Below are positions 10,751 through 22,000 of a stretch of 64,000 nt of DNA, one piece after another (position 1 is the first letter of the stretch; each line of letters begins with the position of its first letter). The notes below the pieces were generated by a model. That model was given only the letters and a program-made list of their open reading frames with translations, did no database searches and was not told the DNA's origin. Origin of the DNA: Phytoseiulus persimilis (Eukaryota > Arthropoda > Arachnida > Mesostigmata > Phytoseiidae); assembly GCA_037576195.1 (NCBI GenBank), contig CM075101.1:29574001-29638000 (forward strand), given 5' to 3'. The position numbers were made by a program, and so were the translations under genes.

Positions 10751-12904
10751 CGATAGTTACGAAGAACAATGTTGTGATGTACTTTTCGTGAGACGTTCGG
10801 TTGAAAATCCACGACAGAAGAGTCGGAAATTCTGACGAATCGATGGATTTAAAATTCGTCCATAACAACACAATCTGCCGGTGTCTCGTAAAAGTCCAAG
10901 GTCGCTTGTCATATTTCACTATTGGATGGTCACGAATCCCCTGCGCCGACGCGGATACCCTGCGGCCAACTACGGAAAACGTTTGAGATGGCTTCAAAAA
11001 ATTCTGGCTAACTGATTTCCGGAATAAAACTTGCCGTCATCCTATTTTTGCCACTTCAACACTTGCTGTACTGTTGCTTCTGTCAGAGACTATAGTTTTC
11101 GTTTTGGAATCGTTCTCGGTTTTCGTCAAAACTCCAAATTGAGCAAAAGCGTTTTCGAATGGCTTACACTGCTCTGCGACTCGGTGTCGATCCGAATAGA
11201 GGATTTCAAGGCGAGCAGTTGGTATAGCGTCCAGACTTAGACCGATTTTTCTCCTTTCGAGGGTAGGCTTTTACTGTGAGGTCTACGTGGCTCGAATCCA
11301 GAGTGAGCGGCCGATATGCTCAGCGAAATTCCGAATTGTTCCCTGAGCTTCTAGGACAATCAGCGAAACTGCTTCCTCAATAACTGATGCTCTTGCCGCA
11401 GGGTCCGATTCGGTTGAGGGGACCTGGCTTAGTTAGCGTACTTTGTTTTGTTTTTGTCAATCGAGAGGCTAGTTCTCTGGGTGCGAGTCGTCGAAAGTCC
11501 TCGAGGCTATCTCCATCTTGTCTAACCGTACGTTCATGGTTTCAATTACCTTCCAAACTGGAAGCCCGCGCTCCGATACATTTTGGTGAACTGTCAAGAA
11601 ATGGGATTTTCAATGGAGAAACTTGATTGACGAAGCGTCAATTGCGATTCGAGACTACGAAGACTCGCGCACCGGAACAAACAAGGTCGCTGATAGATCT
11701 GAAAACGGAGCTGGTGTTGATTGCATAGCGAAAATTGATCTGAGTATTGTCAACTTGACAATAGAGCAAACGTTTCGACACAAAGTTTTCATCGTGGCAG
11801 GAGTCGCAGATATTCGGAAATTCGACGAGTGTTTTAGCGTCGGAAGGCCGCGACGACAGGAGGCAGACCGATACGTAAGGTCGACAACGAGGGTATGATT
11901 CAATTTCTTAACGATCCTAGGGCTTTGAATTCGGGATCCATAAAAACGTCCTTTTGCCGAGCTCCGGGCGGGCCTCGCCCGTACTTCCGCGCCAAGTTCG
12001 ATTGTGTGTGCGGTCTCGTGTCGAACGCCTTGCCTCGAGCCGTCGGTCGACGCACTTCTCTCCTCGATGACTCTGTTGTCTTCAGTTGAAGCACAGAAGT
12101 TAGCCAAATTAGTGAGCGATATCTGTTTAGAAAAATAAACAGCCAGCGGCCACCACATGCGACCACAATATTACAGGAAGATTCGGGTACAGAACATCCA
12201 GAGTGGCACAACATTTACACAAGTTGCGTATTTTCGCCTGATACATGTGATCGTGTGAAAGTGATACAGAGTGGACACACAGGTGCGAATGTAGTAGAAA
12301 ACTTGCTCCAAAGGCCCTCGAAGTGAACTTACAAGAATTATTTGTTGATCAACGTATGTAGTTATGCAAGTATATACAAACGAGAGCAGAGTCATGAGCT
12401 CGAGAGATCGTTCAGGTAATCCTGAAGCCAAATGCTTTTGTTGTATTGGAGATTCTCGTCATTGCTTATTCGAGACCACGATCACTTGGCTCGGGAAGAG
12501 ATTTAAATGGCCACTCTGGATGGAGACCCACATCACTCGAGATTTTCGCCGGTTGCGCTGAATATGATCAGGAATGGGACAGCTCGCAATGGATAGTATC
12601 GATAGATGATACATACAGGTTTGTATAAATAGAGAGGGCGAAGAGATTGCATTTCAGGTCGGTTGAGTGTTGTTTGTTTGCTGGTCTATTTGTTTGTTTG
12701 CTTATCAGTCTCTCTGGATGCCTGCTCCTTCGGCTGCAGGGGTTGTTGGTCGTACTTTCGATCGGTTGGCCGATACTGCATCTCCTTGCTTCAGAAAACG
12801 AAAATGCTTTCTCAGGTTCGACGAAACCTTCCGGAGCCTCCTTTCATTTCGAACGAGCAGGAGAGGTTTGGTGCGTCGTCTTCTAAACGGCGCTTGGCCG
12901 AACA

Positions 12905-13240
12905 CTATAGCACGTTGACTGGATAATTCTCTCTACGATTTTCAGGATATTCGTCCATGTATGGATCGCGATCACACCAATCGTCTTGCTCCATGGCATA
13001 GCCTCGGCTGGGCGCCGGAGGGTAACCTCGAGAGTCCCTCTGGTGCGAGCTGTGACCGTGCCCTCTTGGAGGCGCCTCTCGTTCTGGGGGGTTCATCGGA
13101 GGACTGTCGTATCCTTGCGAGTGATAAGTCGGAATCGGCGGTGGTGGTCCTCGCTGTTCGTGTTGACTTCGTCCTGTAGAATGTGGTTGCTGTTGTTGGG
13201 AATAGTACTGATTATAATCGTCACTTCCCGGCGATGAAAT
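12905..13240 (-). CDS. CACNB: Calcium channel beta, C-terminal exon
   Basis: After the acceptor CTTTCACAG comes [18 protein letters not shown], then [18 protein letters not shown], and the end [16 protein letters not shown] before TAG. Pro, Tyr and Arg-rich tails of this kind are typical of beta subunits; the last residues resemble the YPDSYQD part of vertebrate beta-4. Confidence 0.9.
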   Translation of the reverse strand: MSSPGSDDYNQYYSQQQQPHSTGRSQHEQRGPPPPIPTYHSQGYDSPPMNPPEREAPPRGHGHSSHQRDSRGYPPAPSRGYAMEQDDWCDRDPYMDEYPENRRENYPVNVL

Positions 13241-16200
13241 CTGTGAAAGGTTACATTGAGGTTAGAGAAAGCCGGGAGGCGAGCTCTGCGTGGGCTGCAA
13301 CTCGGACTCAGTTCCGAAATGCATTCTAGGTTTCCGTCTCTCTTCCTCGGGCTTCGGGGTGGATCGAAGGAAGGTTTGGTTTCAGGGAAAGGTTCCTTCG
13401 GTGAGGACGGAGGATTCTCAGGGTAGTTACCTCAAGGCGTGGGGCGTGTCTTTGGTTGTGGTGGTGGTGGTGGGAATGGTTGTTGGGTTGGTTGGGAGGG
13501 CTTTGAGGCCTTACCATGTGCGCCCCGGAGCTTGTATGGTGGTCTATTGGAGACTGAACCGTTGTATGGCGAGTCGGAACGTGACTACTGCTGGCCTGAG
13601 GCTGTTGAAGTGATTGCACGATGATGGGCGGATGCGTGGCTCGCCAGTACGCATCAAGAAATTCGGCCAAGTGTTCGCATGCCTCGTCTAATTGATTTTC
13701 ATCTAATATCACGTCGAACAGCTCCTGCGAACGCAAATAAGGCCGTCACACGCTGTTTTCGGTGCTCTCCGAACGAGTTTCTCCAGTGATTCGAGACCAA
13801 TGTCAGCGGAAATTAGGGGAAGGGAGGCGAGGCAGAGCGAATGAGCCATGTGTTAGCCACCAAACGTATCCATATTTTCCATACCGGAGTGCACTGTGCT
13901 AACTTCTCAGCGGCGACCATCTGTACGTTTAGATTGCGACTTTGTGACTTTCCTCGAGACTTGATTAATCGTTGAAGCACTTTTGGCGAGGAGATTTTGA
14001 CGTAAACCATGATAGGCGCCAACGATGTTTTCGCGAGTTGAGATGGGTGGTTTATGGTGTCGCAGTCTAATACCTGTTGATGGAGAGAAGTGGAATCAGT
14101 TTCTTCAACAACGTTGTTGAGTGCACCAAAATATTGTCAAAAATGGATGCTATTCACTCGAGCTGATCGTCGCACTGTTCGTGCCTATCATGATTGTATC
14201 GTCCATTGCGCAATGTTCGCATCCTGGGGCAGTCACGGAGAATGATCGCATGCCGACAGAATCAGATCCCTCAAATAAACTCAAGGAAGTCGACGGAGGG
14301 TAATCTGGTGGTCTTGATCTCGGAGCGCCCGCTATTACACATTGTTTTCACAATTTTTCCCTTCACGACTCAATATTTACTATCTGTAGGGACATCTAAC
14401 CAAGGAACTGTTCATTGGCCCCCAGACGAGACTTCACATGAATTCCAACCCTTCGGGAGTTCTGCCGCGCTCCATCAGCCAATGGATTCAGCGGACTGTA
14501 TTGGAGAGTGGTTTCCTGAGTTCTCGACGTCGAAAGATTCTAATAATAAGCGAATGTCTCCCATCAAAAAATCGATGCGGTGGCTTAACGGGCTGTATCA
14601 GTGGCTTCAAACCAGGAAGCTACAGTAACGAACTCTAGACGCCCAGAATAGTCACAGAGCCCACAGCAGAAAAAGGTGAGACAGGGGTGAGGGGCCAACG
14701 GAGAGTGAGAATGAGAGGAGGAAGCGCTCGGCCTGCCAGATGGGCACTCAGGTAGCGTGTCCGAACACTCGGTAACTCACCACAAGCTGCAAGGTTCTGG
14801 ATAATTCGAATATGCGTTCAATCTCGCTCTGTACTTCAGCAAGACATGAAGATCTGGAGTTGGATCTTTCCATAATGGCTCGTTTGCTAGGGTTATTCAG
14901 TAATGACCGCTTTGCCAACGAGATGTCCGCTGTTACGCGAGTTATGATAATTCTGCAAGGTAGTGAAGCTCGATAAGTTCAGTACATCAACTAGCTTTCG
15001 ACGTTTGCTTGGGACTCCACGCCGTAATCGGTCCTCCGGCGGGATTTTACGGAAGACCGCCTAGAACTCGAATGGCATCTCAACTACGAATCGACTGAGG
15101 TGTGATCGCGGATTACCCGTTACGTACTTTCCTTCGAAGCGGTGCTTGAGGAAATCGAAAAGCGCTTTTTGCATCATATCGGTGACTTCGTAGCCTTTGA
15201 GAGATGGCCCTACCAACACGACGGGTCGCATCGATGGAACGACGTCGTACGGAGGAATGTTTTCGGCTTTTTTGAAAAAAGGTTTCCGCTTCTCCTTATT
15301 GGGCGGTGGAGTCGTAAGCGATGCACCGGGTTTCCCTCCGCCGCGTGCACTATCGCTGTCATCCGCTCCCATCTGGTTGTCAAGGCCATTCTGGTCGGGT
15401 GTCGGAGGCGTTGAACCTCTGCAACAAAAAACGAGTCCGATTGAGGTGATCTGCGACGGTGATTGTGAGCCAGAAGCCGAAAACGGTGATCGCTGTCGAT
15501 CGACGTAAGTTAGGGAATATTGGAACGGAATATCTCGAACCACACGAACCTAGAGTAGAGTTTAGTGTTTCTCGTTTGGGTTTGTTGCAGTCGAAGATTC
15601 TCTAATTTAACTGGGCTAGGTATAAAACCTATATCACACCCTTCTTTAACTAGGCGCCCGATCCACCATTCATTATTGTACTTCTCCTTGATGTGAAGGA
15701 AGTCCTTGACGCCTGGAAGGAGAATCGCACAGAAGCTAGATGCGGCGCTTTTTGCATCCACAACTGCACGGCTTTCGCCAGATTAGTCAAGCCCGTGGGT
15801 CGATTCACTCACCGAAAGAAATGGCGCATCCGTGCACTGGTGAGTCGTCGTCGGCATTTCCGTCGTACGCGACGTTGGTTCTTACCGCAAATGCTACCGC
15901 CTTACTTTTGGCTTTCTCGAGTTGCTGTAACGCTTGCCTTTCAGTCTCCCGCCTCAGCGCCTCCCGTTCTTCGTCGAGACTCAAATCTGATGACGGCTGA
16001 CTGTAATTCGATTCTGCAGAGCCCTGTGGTTTGCGGAGACGATCGCGATCGTTAGTGGATTCTTCGACTCGGAGCGCGACCCGACGTCCATATCATGAAC
16101 AACCTCATCATCGAAGGAAAACCCATGCACACGTACTTCCAGAGACAAGAGGAGGTAGAAGGAATAGAAGGAGTGGGAGTGAAGCGTTTGGTGGATCAGG

Positions 16201-18692
16201 AGCACCAATAAGAACACAGCTCATCACAACTTTGGAATCGTATTGATATATATGTATATGTTTATATATATATATATATCTACGTCACCGAGCACATGAA
16301 GCATTCGGACAGCTCTCTGCGATGCAAAGCGGAGGCTCCGGACCTGGTGTTTGGGTAGAGGATCAACAAGACAAGCGGCCGCTACTGCTCTCCGTTGATC
16401 TGAGCTCGGAGACCGGCTATGCTCGTTTCAAACAGTGTTGGTCAGTTGTTTAGCTGGCGAGTGACTGCTGTCGATTGTCGTTTGCTACTTAAAGCTGATT
16501 TCATGCGGCGATCCGTGGCAAACCCTCGAAACCAGACTGCCATCGTCTGATGGTAAATGTTCGAGTAGCGGAGGCTGGCCGAATGACAAGCTGGTCGGCT
16601 GGCCAGAGATCCTTCCCGAGCAACTGCACTCGTCAATCAAACCTTACGGAGGCGTCATTCCGTGTTTCAACTCATTCAAGGAAGCTTCCACTAAATCCAC
16701 TAAACACTGAGCGTTTAGGGCGTCTTGCTCTCGGGCGTCTCTTCGCTCGACAGTTTCTTTGCTCTCTCGACCCGACCGAACGAGTCTTTGGTCTCTGGCC
16801 TTCTCGTTACTCTTTTCCGTGTTAGTCACGATTCGCATGGCACGCAAAACAACTAACAAGTCTTGCCTTCATTCGGATTTTTTTCTCTCAAGTGTCTCGA
16901 CCATGTCTCACCTTTGTAAGCAGAGGCGCCCGATGGCTCCGGTCGTAGGGTTCCCGTCGCATTCTGGCTACTGAATCGACTTGAGGTTTCAATAACGCTT
17001 GCCACCGCCTCGACTTGCGCGCTCGATTCTCGTGGATTCGTGAATCCGCGTAAAGCTCGAGGGACTAACTGTTGGTCTTGGTGTCTCTCTGACGGTTGGT
17101 CGTTTGTTCGAAACGTTTTTTCAAGCGAATCGACGGAGAGCAGGCGATGCGGTTCGGGCAAGTCCAGGCCAGAAAATTCGGGTCCAGCAGGGCACACCTG
17201 CACAACCGGCTCAGGTCTACGTTGAGTTCAATAGCTTTGAACCGAAGTAGAGGGTCGACGTTGCGCCGGCTGTCTACTTGCGTAGTTTGCGACGGTGTTT
17301 TCTGGAGTGTCCGCTTGATCGAACTATTCAATTGGTCTCCGAATTGATTCGATTCAGACGTCGGGGAGGGCACAAGCGAAAGGAATGCAAAGCAAGTTTT
17401 ATGCTGCTGAGGCTGCCGCTAAGGATTGGGTAGTGTCCTGATGAAATGAGTCCCGATGTTGTTTGAGGGATTTTTGTCCAGGTTAACTTAAACCGAATAC
17501 CAGCAACTGCAAAGGTGAAACAGAAACCCCTCACTCAACCAACGAAACTGAAACATGGTCCGGCAACCGACCGAGAGGTACGATCTAGATTTCGTCGAAG
17601 CTTAGGGTAGATCCCTCCCCTAGCGCTTCCTCACCAGCGCCGACTCGAGCTGATTTCGGGGATGATCGACAAAATATTCCCTTCGCGTCCACGTTCAACT
17701 GTTCTTTCTGCAGCGAAGACAACACACGTCCTGAACGGAGCAAGGGCATGGCCACGAATCGCACCCGGGACCCAGGTAGAGACACGATCAAGGGATCATC
17801 GACATCATCAGGAGGACATCATAATCATTAGGATGATTCGTATACGTCGGCAGAACGAGGTACACAATTACTTGTAAGAGTGTGACGCCGGTGAGGAAAC
17901 GTGCATATCGTGCAACATAGTCTAGCGAGACAGAGAATCGTCATCACAATCCTCGGGCTCGAGAGAGCTCCGAGCTGTGATTGCTTGCATCAGCTCTCAA
18001 CATTCAGTACCGCCACACCGGACCTTCGTGGCTGACACGAAACCTGAACCGATCGATCGTTCCGGTTTAGTGTCCAGCCCCCTCTACCTAGAAGCGCTGA
18101 TTGGGAATCGTAGATCACAGAAGCAACGGACACTGATCTCGCGCTGGTAAGACAAACCCCATGGGCACACCGACAGAGATAGATGCCACGCGACTATTCA
18201 TCCACTCATCCATCTGTTCGATCCAGACTCGTCGAGACAGCGAAAAGGATGGAAATCGGCGATCTTGGCTCAGGGCCATCAACAGGCATGATCGTTTGCA
18301 TCAACTTGAGCATCTAGGACGTCGACGATGATGCATTGGCGGGAAGTGAGAGCCAAGAAGTTAAGAGCATCGAAACGGGTGGGAGTTCAGGTGAACGAAT
18401 CAGAGGCAAACAGACAAGGACTGAGAGATTGATCAGTGAATGGTTGACCGATGGACGGACGGATGACTGGTTTGGTCGAATGGATGATTGGAAGATTGAT
18501 GGGGCGCAGGGGAACAGAGTGTGAGAGATGGATTCACGATGGATGAAGAGAAGCATCCCCGATTCGGTGTTGTTCACTCACGAGCTTTCTCTTCCGTGTA
18601 CTCACCTGCCTAACGAAACTGCTTGAACTATCCGATAGGTTCCCATCCAGCCTCCGTGAACGTTCTCGCCGCCTCGATGGTAAGTGCGAATA
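12905..18692 (-). CDS. CACNB: Voltage-gated calcium channel beta subunit
   Basis: Cytoplasmic MAGUK-like subunit that binds the alpha-1 interaction domain of high-voltage-activated calcium channels through its guanylate-kinase-like (GK) fold, promotes surface delivery and tunes gating. Exons: 18606-18692, 15813-16023, 15550-15712, 15128-15418, 14781-14952, 13885-14073, 13431-13724 and 12905-13240. All phases join into 581 codons including the stop. In order: an Arg/Ser-rich N-terminus ending [20 protein letters not shown]; an SH3 domain ([13 protein letters not shown], then [19 protein letters not shown]); a Pro/Ser-rich HOOK; the GK domain from [20 protein letters not shown] to [16 protein letters not shown]; and a His/Gln/Pro-rich tail ending YPVNVL. 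Length matches arthropod and vertebrate orthologues. The true start codon lies in at least one more 5' exon; 18883-19020 is a candidate. Confidence 0.96.
13431..13724 (-). CDS. CACNB: Calcium channel beta, end of GK and His-rich linker
   Basis: [20 protein letters not shown] and [13 protein letters not shown] end the GK domain. A linker rich in Gln, Ser and Pro follows, with a HHHHH run. Two phase-0 donors are possible: CTTGAG|GTAACT after the histidines, used here, and ACATG|GTAAGG at 13514, which would drop 28 residues including the His run. Confidence 0.88.
13885..14073 (-). CDS. CACNB: Calcium channel beta, GK exon with alpha-interaction groove
   Basis: [20 protein letters not shown], then [20 protein letters not shown] and [14 protein letters not shown], are the core of the GK fold that binds the channel. 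Phase 0 on both sides. Confidence 0.97.
14781..14952 (-). CDS. CACNB: Calcium channel beta, GK middle exon
   Basis: [20 protein letters not shown] and [19 protein letters not shown] are nearly invariant in the family. The acceptor CTTGCAG and the donor GTG|GTGAGT are clear. Confidence 0.97.
15128..15418 (-). CDS. CACNB: Calcium channel beta, HOOK and start of GK domain
   Basis: Begins [12 protein letters not shown], as in other arthropods, passes [20 protein letters not shown] and holds the GK opening [17 protein letters not shown] and [14 protein letters not shown]. Ends at the donor AA|GTACGT. Confidence 0.97.
15550..15712 (-). CDS. CACNB: Calcium channel beta, exon with end of SH3
   Basis: [20 protein letters not shown] and [19 protein letters not shown] complete SH3. 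The proposed donor TCTAG|GTTCGT is weak but gives the phase 2 needed to join RGSTPPTP of the next exon. A stop appears a little further on. Confidence 0.88.
15813..16023 (-). CDS. CACNB: Calcium channel beta, exon with start of SH3
   Basis: Contains the conserved helix [20 protein letters not shown] and the first SH3 strands ([24 protein letters not shown]). Ends in phase 1 at G|GTGAGT. Confidence 0.95.
16245..16279. repeat. TA dinucleotide repeat
   Basis: Alternating T and A with a GTATATG interruption, inside the long intron of the calcium channel beta gene. Confidence 0.9.
18437..18502. repeat. Degenerate GGAT/GACC tetranucleotide patch
   Basis: Reiterated GGAC, GGAT and GATT units with many substitutions. 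One of the dispersed four-base patches of this window. Confidence 0.6.
18606..18692 (-). CDS. CACNB: Calcium channel beta, N-terminal exon ending SFVRQ
   Basis: 29 codons between the acceptor GAATTCCAG and the donor CAG|GTGAGT. The sequence [13 protein letters not shown] then [11 protein letters not shown] is the counterpart of the vertebrate stretch that ends SFVRQ just before GSADSY. It sits 2.6 kb upstream of the next exon, which begins [11 protein letters not shown]. Confidence 0.85.
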
Positions 18693-18882
18693 CTGGAATT
18701 CGACGAGAAATCAGAATCAAACATCGCTCGCCAACCTACCCAAGATCATTTTACGAGCCAAGATACGGAGCCAGCATCACCAGCTCTTCGCGTGAGCCGT
18801 GCACCGGCTATGTGGGTTTTCGCATTGCGCGAATCAATCACAGAAACGAAGACGAGTGCAAGTTCCTCTCAGTTGTGGATAC

Positions 18883-19020
18883 CTGAACGCGGTCGCTAGC
18901 TGAGCGAAAACTGGTGGCCGAAAGGGAGAAACGGCATTCGAGACACGGCTCGCGAGTTCCGCCGAGGAGGAAACAAACCAGCCATCTATCCAGCCGAACG
19001 GCGAGGCTGCGGGCCGGCAC
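18883..19020 (-). CDS. CACNB: Candidate first coding exon of the calcium channel beta gene
   Basis: An ATG opens 46 codons ending in the good donor CAG|GTATCC in phase 0, the phase required by the next exon at 18692. The residues (MPARSLAV... DRVQ) are not a conserved part of the family, which has variable N-termini. Support comes only from position, phase and donor. A different, more distant start exon is quite possible. Confidence 0.3.
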
Positions 19021-22000
19021 GCGAGCTAGCCAAGTGGCTAGATTCTATGAGGAAAAGGAGAGAAACTCGCAGCCCTGCGAACACAGAGGCCATCGGTAGC
19101 AGTGTACCCGAGATTCAAGCTCTTGGTAGATGCGACTCATCGCGGTGGTCCGCGGCGGCCCCTCTGTTATGTTCGCTGCTCATAATACTCCCAGATGTGG
19201 CGTCAGCCAGTGCAGCAGAAGTGATTTTCGTGCTGCAGTCGGGCCATTTCGGAATGGTGCACCGAAGCCGAAAATCAAGGCGAAGGTGTCAGCTGTCCAT
19301 CGGATTGCGCTTCACGTCGTTCCATTGGTATTCGTTTTCAACTCATTGGCTTTCTGAGAAGTCAGTTTCACTCCTACGCCCTCTTTTTCGGTGCTCCAAA
19401 GAATCGCTCGTTCAGAAAGGTGCCGCTTAGGGAGTGCTCGATGTCGAACGGTCGAGACTCTTGCAAGGACTCATGGAGTCATGGTGAACCAGAGGAGTGA
19501 CTGAGAGGCAAGGGTGCAAGTCGTCTCCACCCGGTTGAACCGAACTGGGTTTGCCCTTGTTTCACACTTCTCACGAGCTAGGCTACAATGGAGTATTCCA
19601 TGCCACTTCAAGCGATTTCCGGAAGCTCGGATCTATCGTTTGCAAAGACACCAGGATCGTTTGCGCGTTGTGGCGCACTACTTCGCGGGAAAAGCGTCTC
19701 GCCGATGCGACGCAGCCCCGCGCTCCGCAAGCTTATAGCGCTCGCTCTTCATGGAGGGATCTGGCGCCTTCCACTGCTCGAAACAAACACTCACCTGCGG
19801 TCGATTGCGAAATGTTCCCGCCTGCGGAATTTCGTCTAGCGGAAGATTTTGTTCGCCAAAAGCGTCGGTGGCCATTCAGACGGGCCGTGACTGGGTGTTG
19901 TTAGCCTGAGTGCGGCAAATGGTGCCGAAATCGACGGGTGCTCAATGTGCCCCCGGGCTCATCGTGTGTGCTCTGGCGATCTCGCCAGTCTGTCAGTCTG
20001 CCAGTCTGTCTGTCGGTCCGTCGGAGACTCCGGCCAGGGTAGCCAGAGTCGGGCCCGAGAAAGACAGATCGGAAGCCTCTGTTCGATTTAGAGGGGACGA
20101 CGCCGGACGACACGTTCTGAGGGCTCGGGGGCCGAGCTCGCTGTCTGTTCACACTGGAGCACTCATGCGGACCCACCTCACTCCGGTGGGCTGGGCGTCT
20201 CAGCTTTTCACGGCCCGTAGCAATTACGGGCCACGGGGCCCTAGGGCCACGCTGGGAACGGTGACTGCTGTCTGGTCGCTTGCTCAATGACTGGCTGGCT
20301 GGAGGAACAGGATGAATACGACGATGTTTGTATTCGCAGGATGACTTTTCTCGGATGGGTTTCGTTCTGGATCGGATGAATGATTCTGGCTCGATCGGTA
20401 GCAGGTCTGTCCGAGCTTGAGTGTCTGCTCTCCTCCTCTCTTGCAATCACTCGTTCTCACTTTCTATACTCTCCGGGTTCCTCTTTTTGTTGTTGTGTTT
20501 CGTTGGCTGGGGTAATCGGTGGTCGTTCACTTCCAGCTTACCTCAGGGACTTCATACCAGGGGCTTGAATCCAGTAGCTAAGCACATTGTGTTCGTCGTG
20601 AAGACACTCTGCGCTTGAAAGTTCTCATCTGACAACCGAGCACACTGAAAAGCCTGGTAGCGTTATCGCAAGAGAAATGCGCTAGTAAGGGCGGTATTTG
20701 CTTAAACAGTTCGCAGTCTACACTAACGGGGTCACAGAGGACCCCGATTCTGATCGCCTTTCGGACTCTTGCCGCACTTGAACAACATTTGATTTCGAAA
20801 CGCAAGGCGACAGAGCGACCGATTGTGGAATAAAATTTCAATATGGCGTCCTAGTGGTTTCCTGATGGCCGAACTCTGCTCCTGGCCTGAGCCTTCTCTC
20901 CTCCTTAGCCCTTGCCTGTTCTGCCCTGAGCGTGACGCATGCGCGTGCGACGATACCGATGAGGGCACCGAGACTGGAAACGGCTGTAGAACGGGGCGAA
21001 AGGCCATTCGGGACTCAACGTTTGTCCGAGCGAGCAAGCGGGAACCAGCCAACTTCTCCGGGTGGCTATCCTGTCGTACAAACTGGCTGAGTGTCTTCCT
21101 GTTTGCTTGGTCGGTTGGCTGCACGCATGCATGCATTTATCCATCCGTTCGGCCAATGCGTCCACTCTCTGAGCCTGACAAACTTCACCAGGACAAATCA
21201 ATTAGGTCCGAAGGGTTGCGACATTGGACGACTCCCGGGTGGTCACTCTCGTTCTCCGAAGGGAACTTTGGAACCGCGGCCTTTCGAGGCATTTGCACAC
21301 TCAGCGGTAGCTTGAGGCAATCACAAAGTGTTTGTGCTCAATTATCGGTTGGATCCACTGATGCGGACTCCGAAGTTCCGCGGCACCATCGCTCGCTGAT
21401 GGTGCAGCTGACACTGCGAGCCTTCTGGTAGTCCTTTCCATTTCCGGTGCGTTGGGTCGCCAGGAAGAATCCTTGCTGATGCGAATCGAAGTTTTAGCCT
21501 ATTTCACATGAAGAGATCTTTAGTTTGAAAACTCGACTTCCGACTAACAGCTACCTCGAGTTGGTGACAAACCTTTTGATGACCATCGGTGGGAGATAAC
21601 TGTGGGAAGGCTGAGTCGGGAAACGAACCAGAGGAAAGTACATAAATTCTGCGCTGACCTCTATGGAACAGGAAATTCAGATCAACTCTTTTCGACAGGA
21701 TTCTCGTATGCACCCCAGACTTCACTCCGGAAACTCTCTGTATTGGGCTGGTAATGAAACTCTATATGAGATTGTGAAAGATTAACATAGGCTATGAATT
21801 TCTTCAGAAACGCAACTTTAGAGCCCTGATGAAGCAGTTCGTTCGTTTCGCGGCAACGCCTCGTTCAGGTGGCGGAATAGCGCTACACGGGTTGAAAGTG
21901 AAGATGAACTCCTCTTGTTGTCTCAGAGAACTAAGAACCAGATCCGGCTCTGAGCTGGAACGTTGCGGAATAGATAACTGGAGAACGCTGCCGAGATATG

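Larger units (their letters stand above)
9844..12904. other. Spacer between the convergent orphan gene and the calcium channel beta gene
   Basis: It holds the two triplet-repeat patches and must include the 3' untranslated region of the calcium channel beta gene at its right end. Open stretches on the plus strand (about 11590-11898, 12089-12324 and 12419-12630) are the best candidates for unrecognised exons, but their splice phases do not join. A short TATAAATA at 12624 has no gene to serve. Confidence 0.35.
16024..18605 (-). other. CACNB: Long intron of the calcium channel beta gene
   Basis: 2.6 kb between the SFVRQ exon and the SH3 exon. It holds a TA repeat near 16245-16279 and a GGAT/GACC tetranucleotide patch near 18437. 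No other exon was found in it; alternative N-terminal exons would be expected here. Confidence 0.7.

Noticed and set aside
11590..11898. Frame resembling a gypsy-type retroelement protease (VNLTIEQTFRHKVFIVAGVADI)
   Set aside because: The catalytic D-T/S-G motif is missing upstream, the usual LLGxDFL after the strand is absent, and no reverse transcriptase follows.
12171..12431. Minus-strand frame with hydrophobic, receptor-like stretches
   Set aside because: AT-rich sequence makes hydrophobic codons common, and the opposite strand is equally open with no splice logic on either.
12624..12631. TATAAATA box
   Set aside because: No plus-strand gene follows; the next sequence is the 3' end of the minus-strand calcium channel gene.
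20823..21431. Longest ATG frame on the plus strand, 202 codons
   Set aside because: GC-rich sequence with long overlapping frames on the other strand, no recognisable domain, and a length that a 64 kb sequence of this composition could give by chance.
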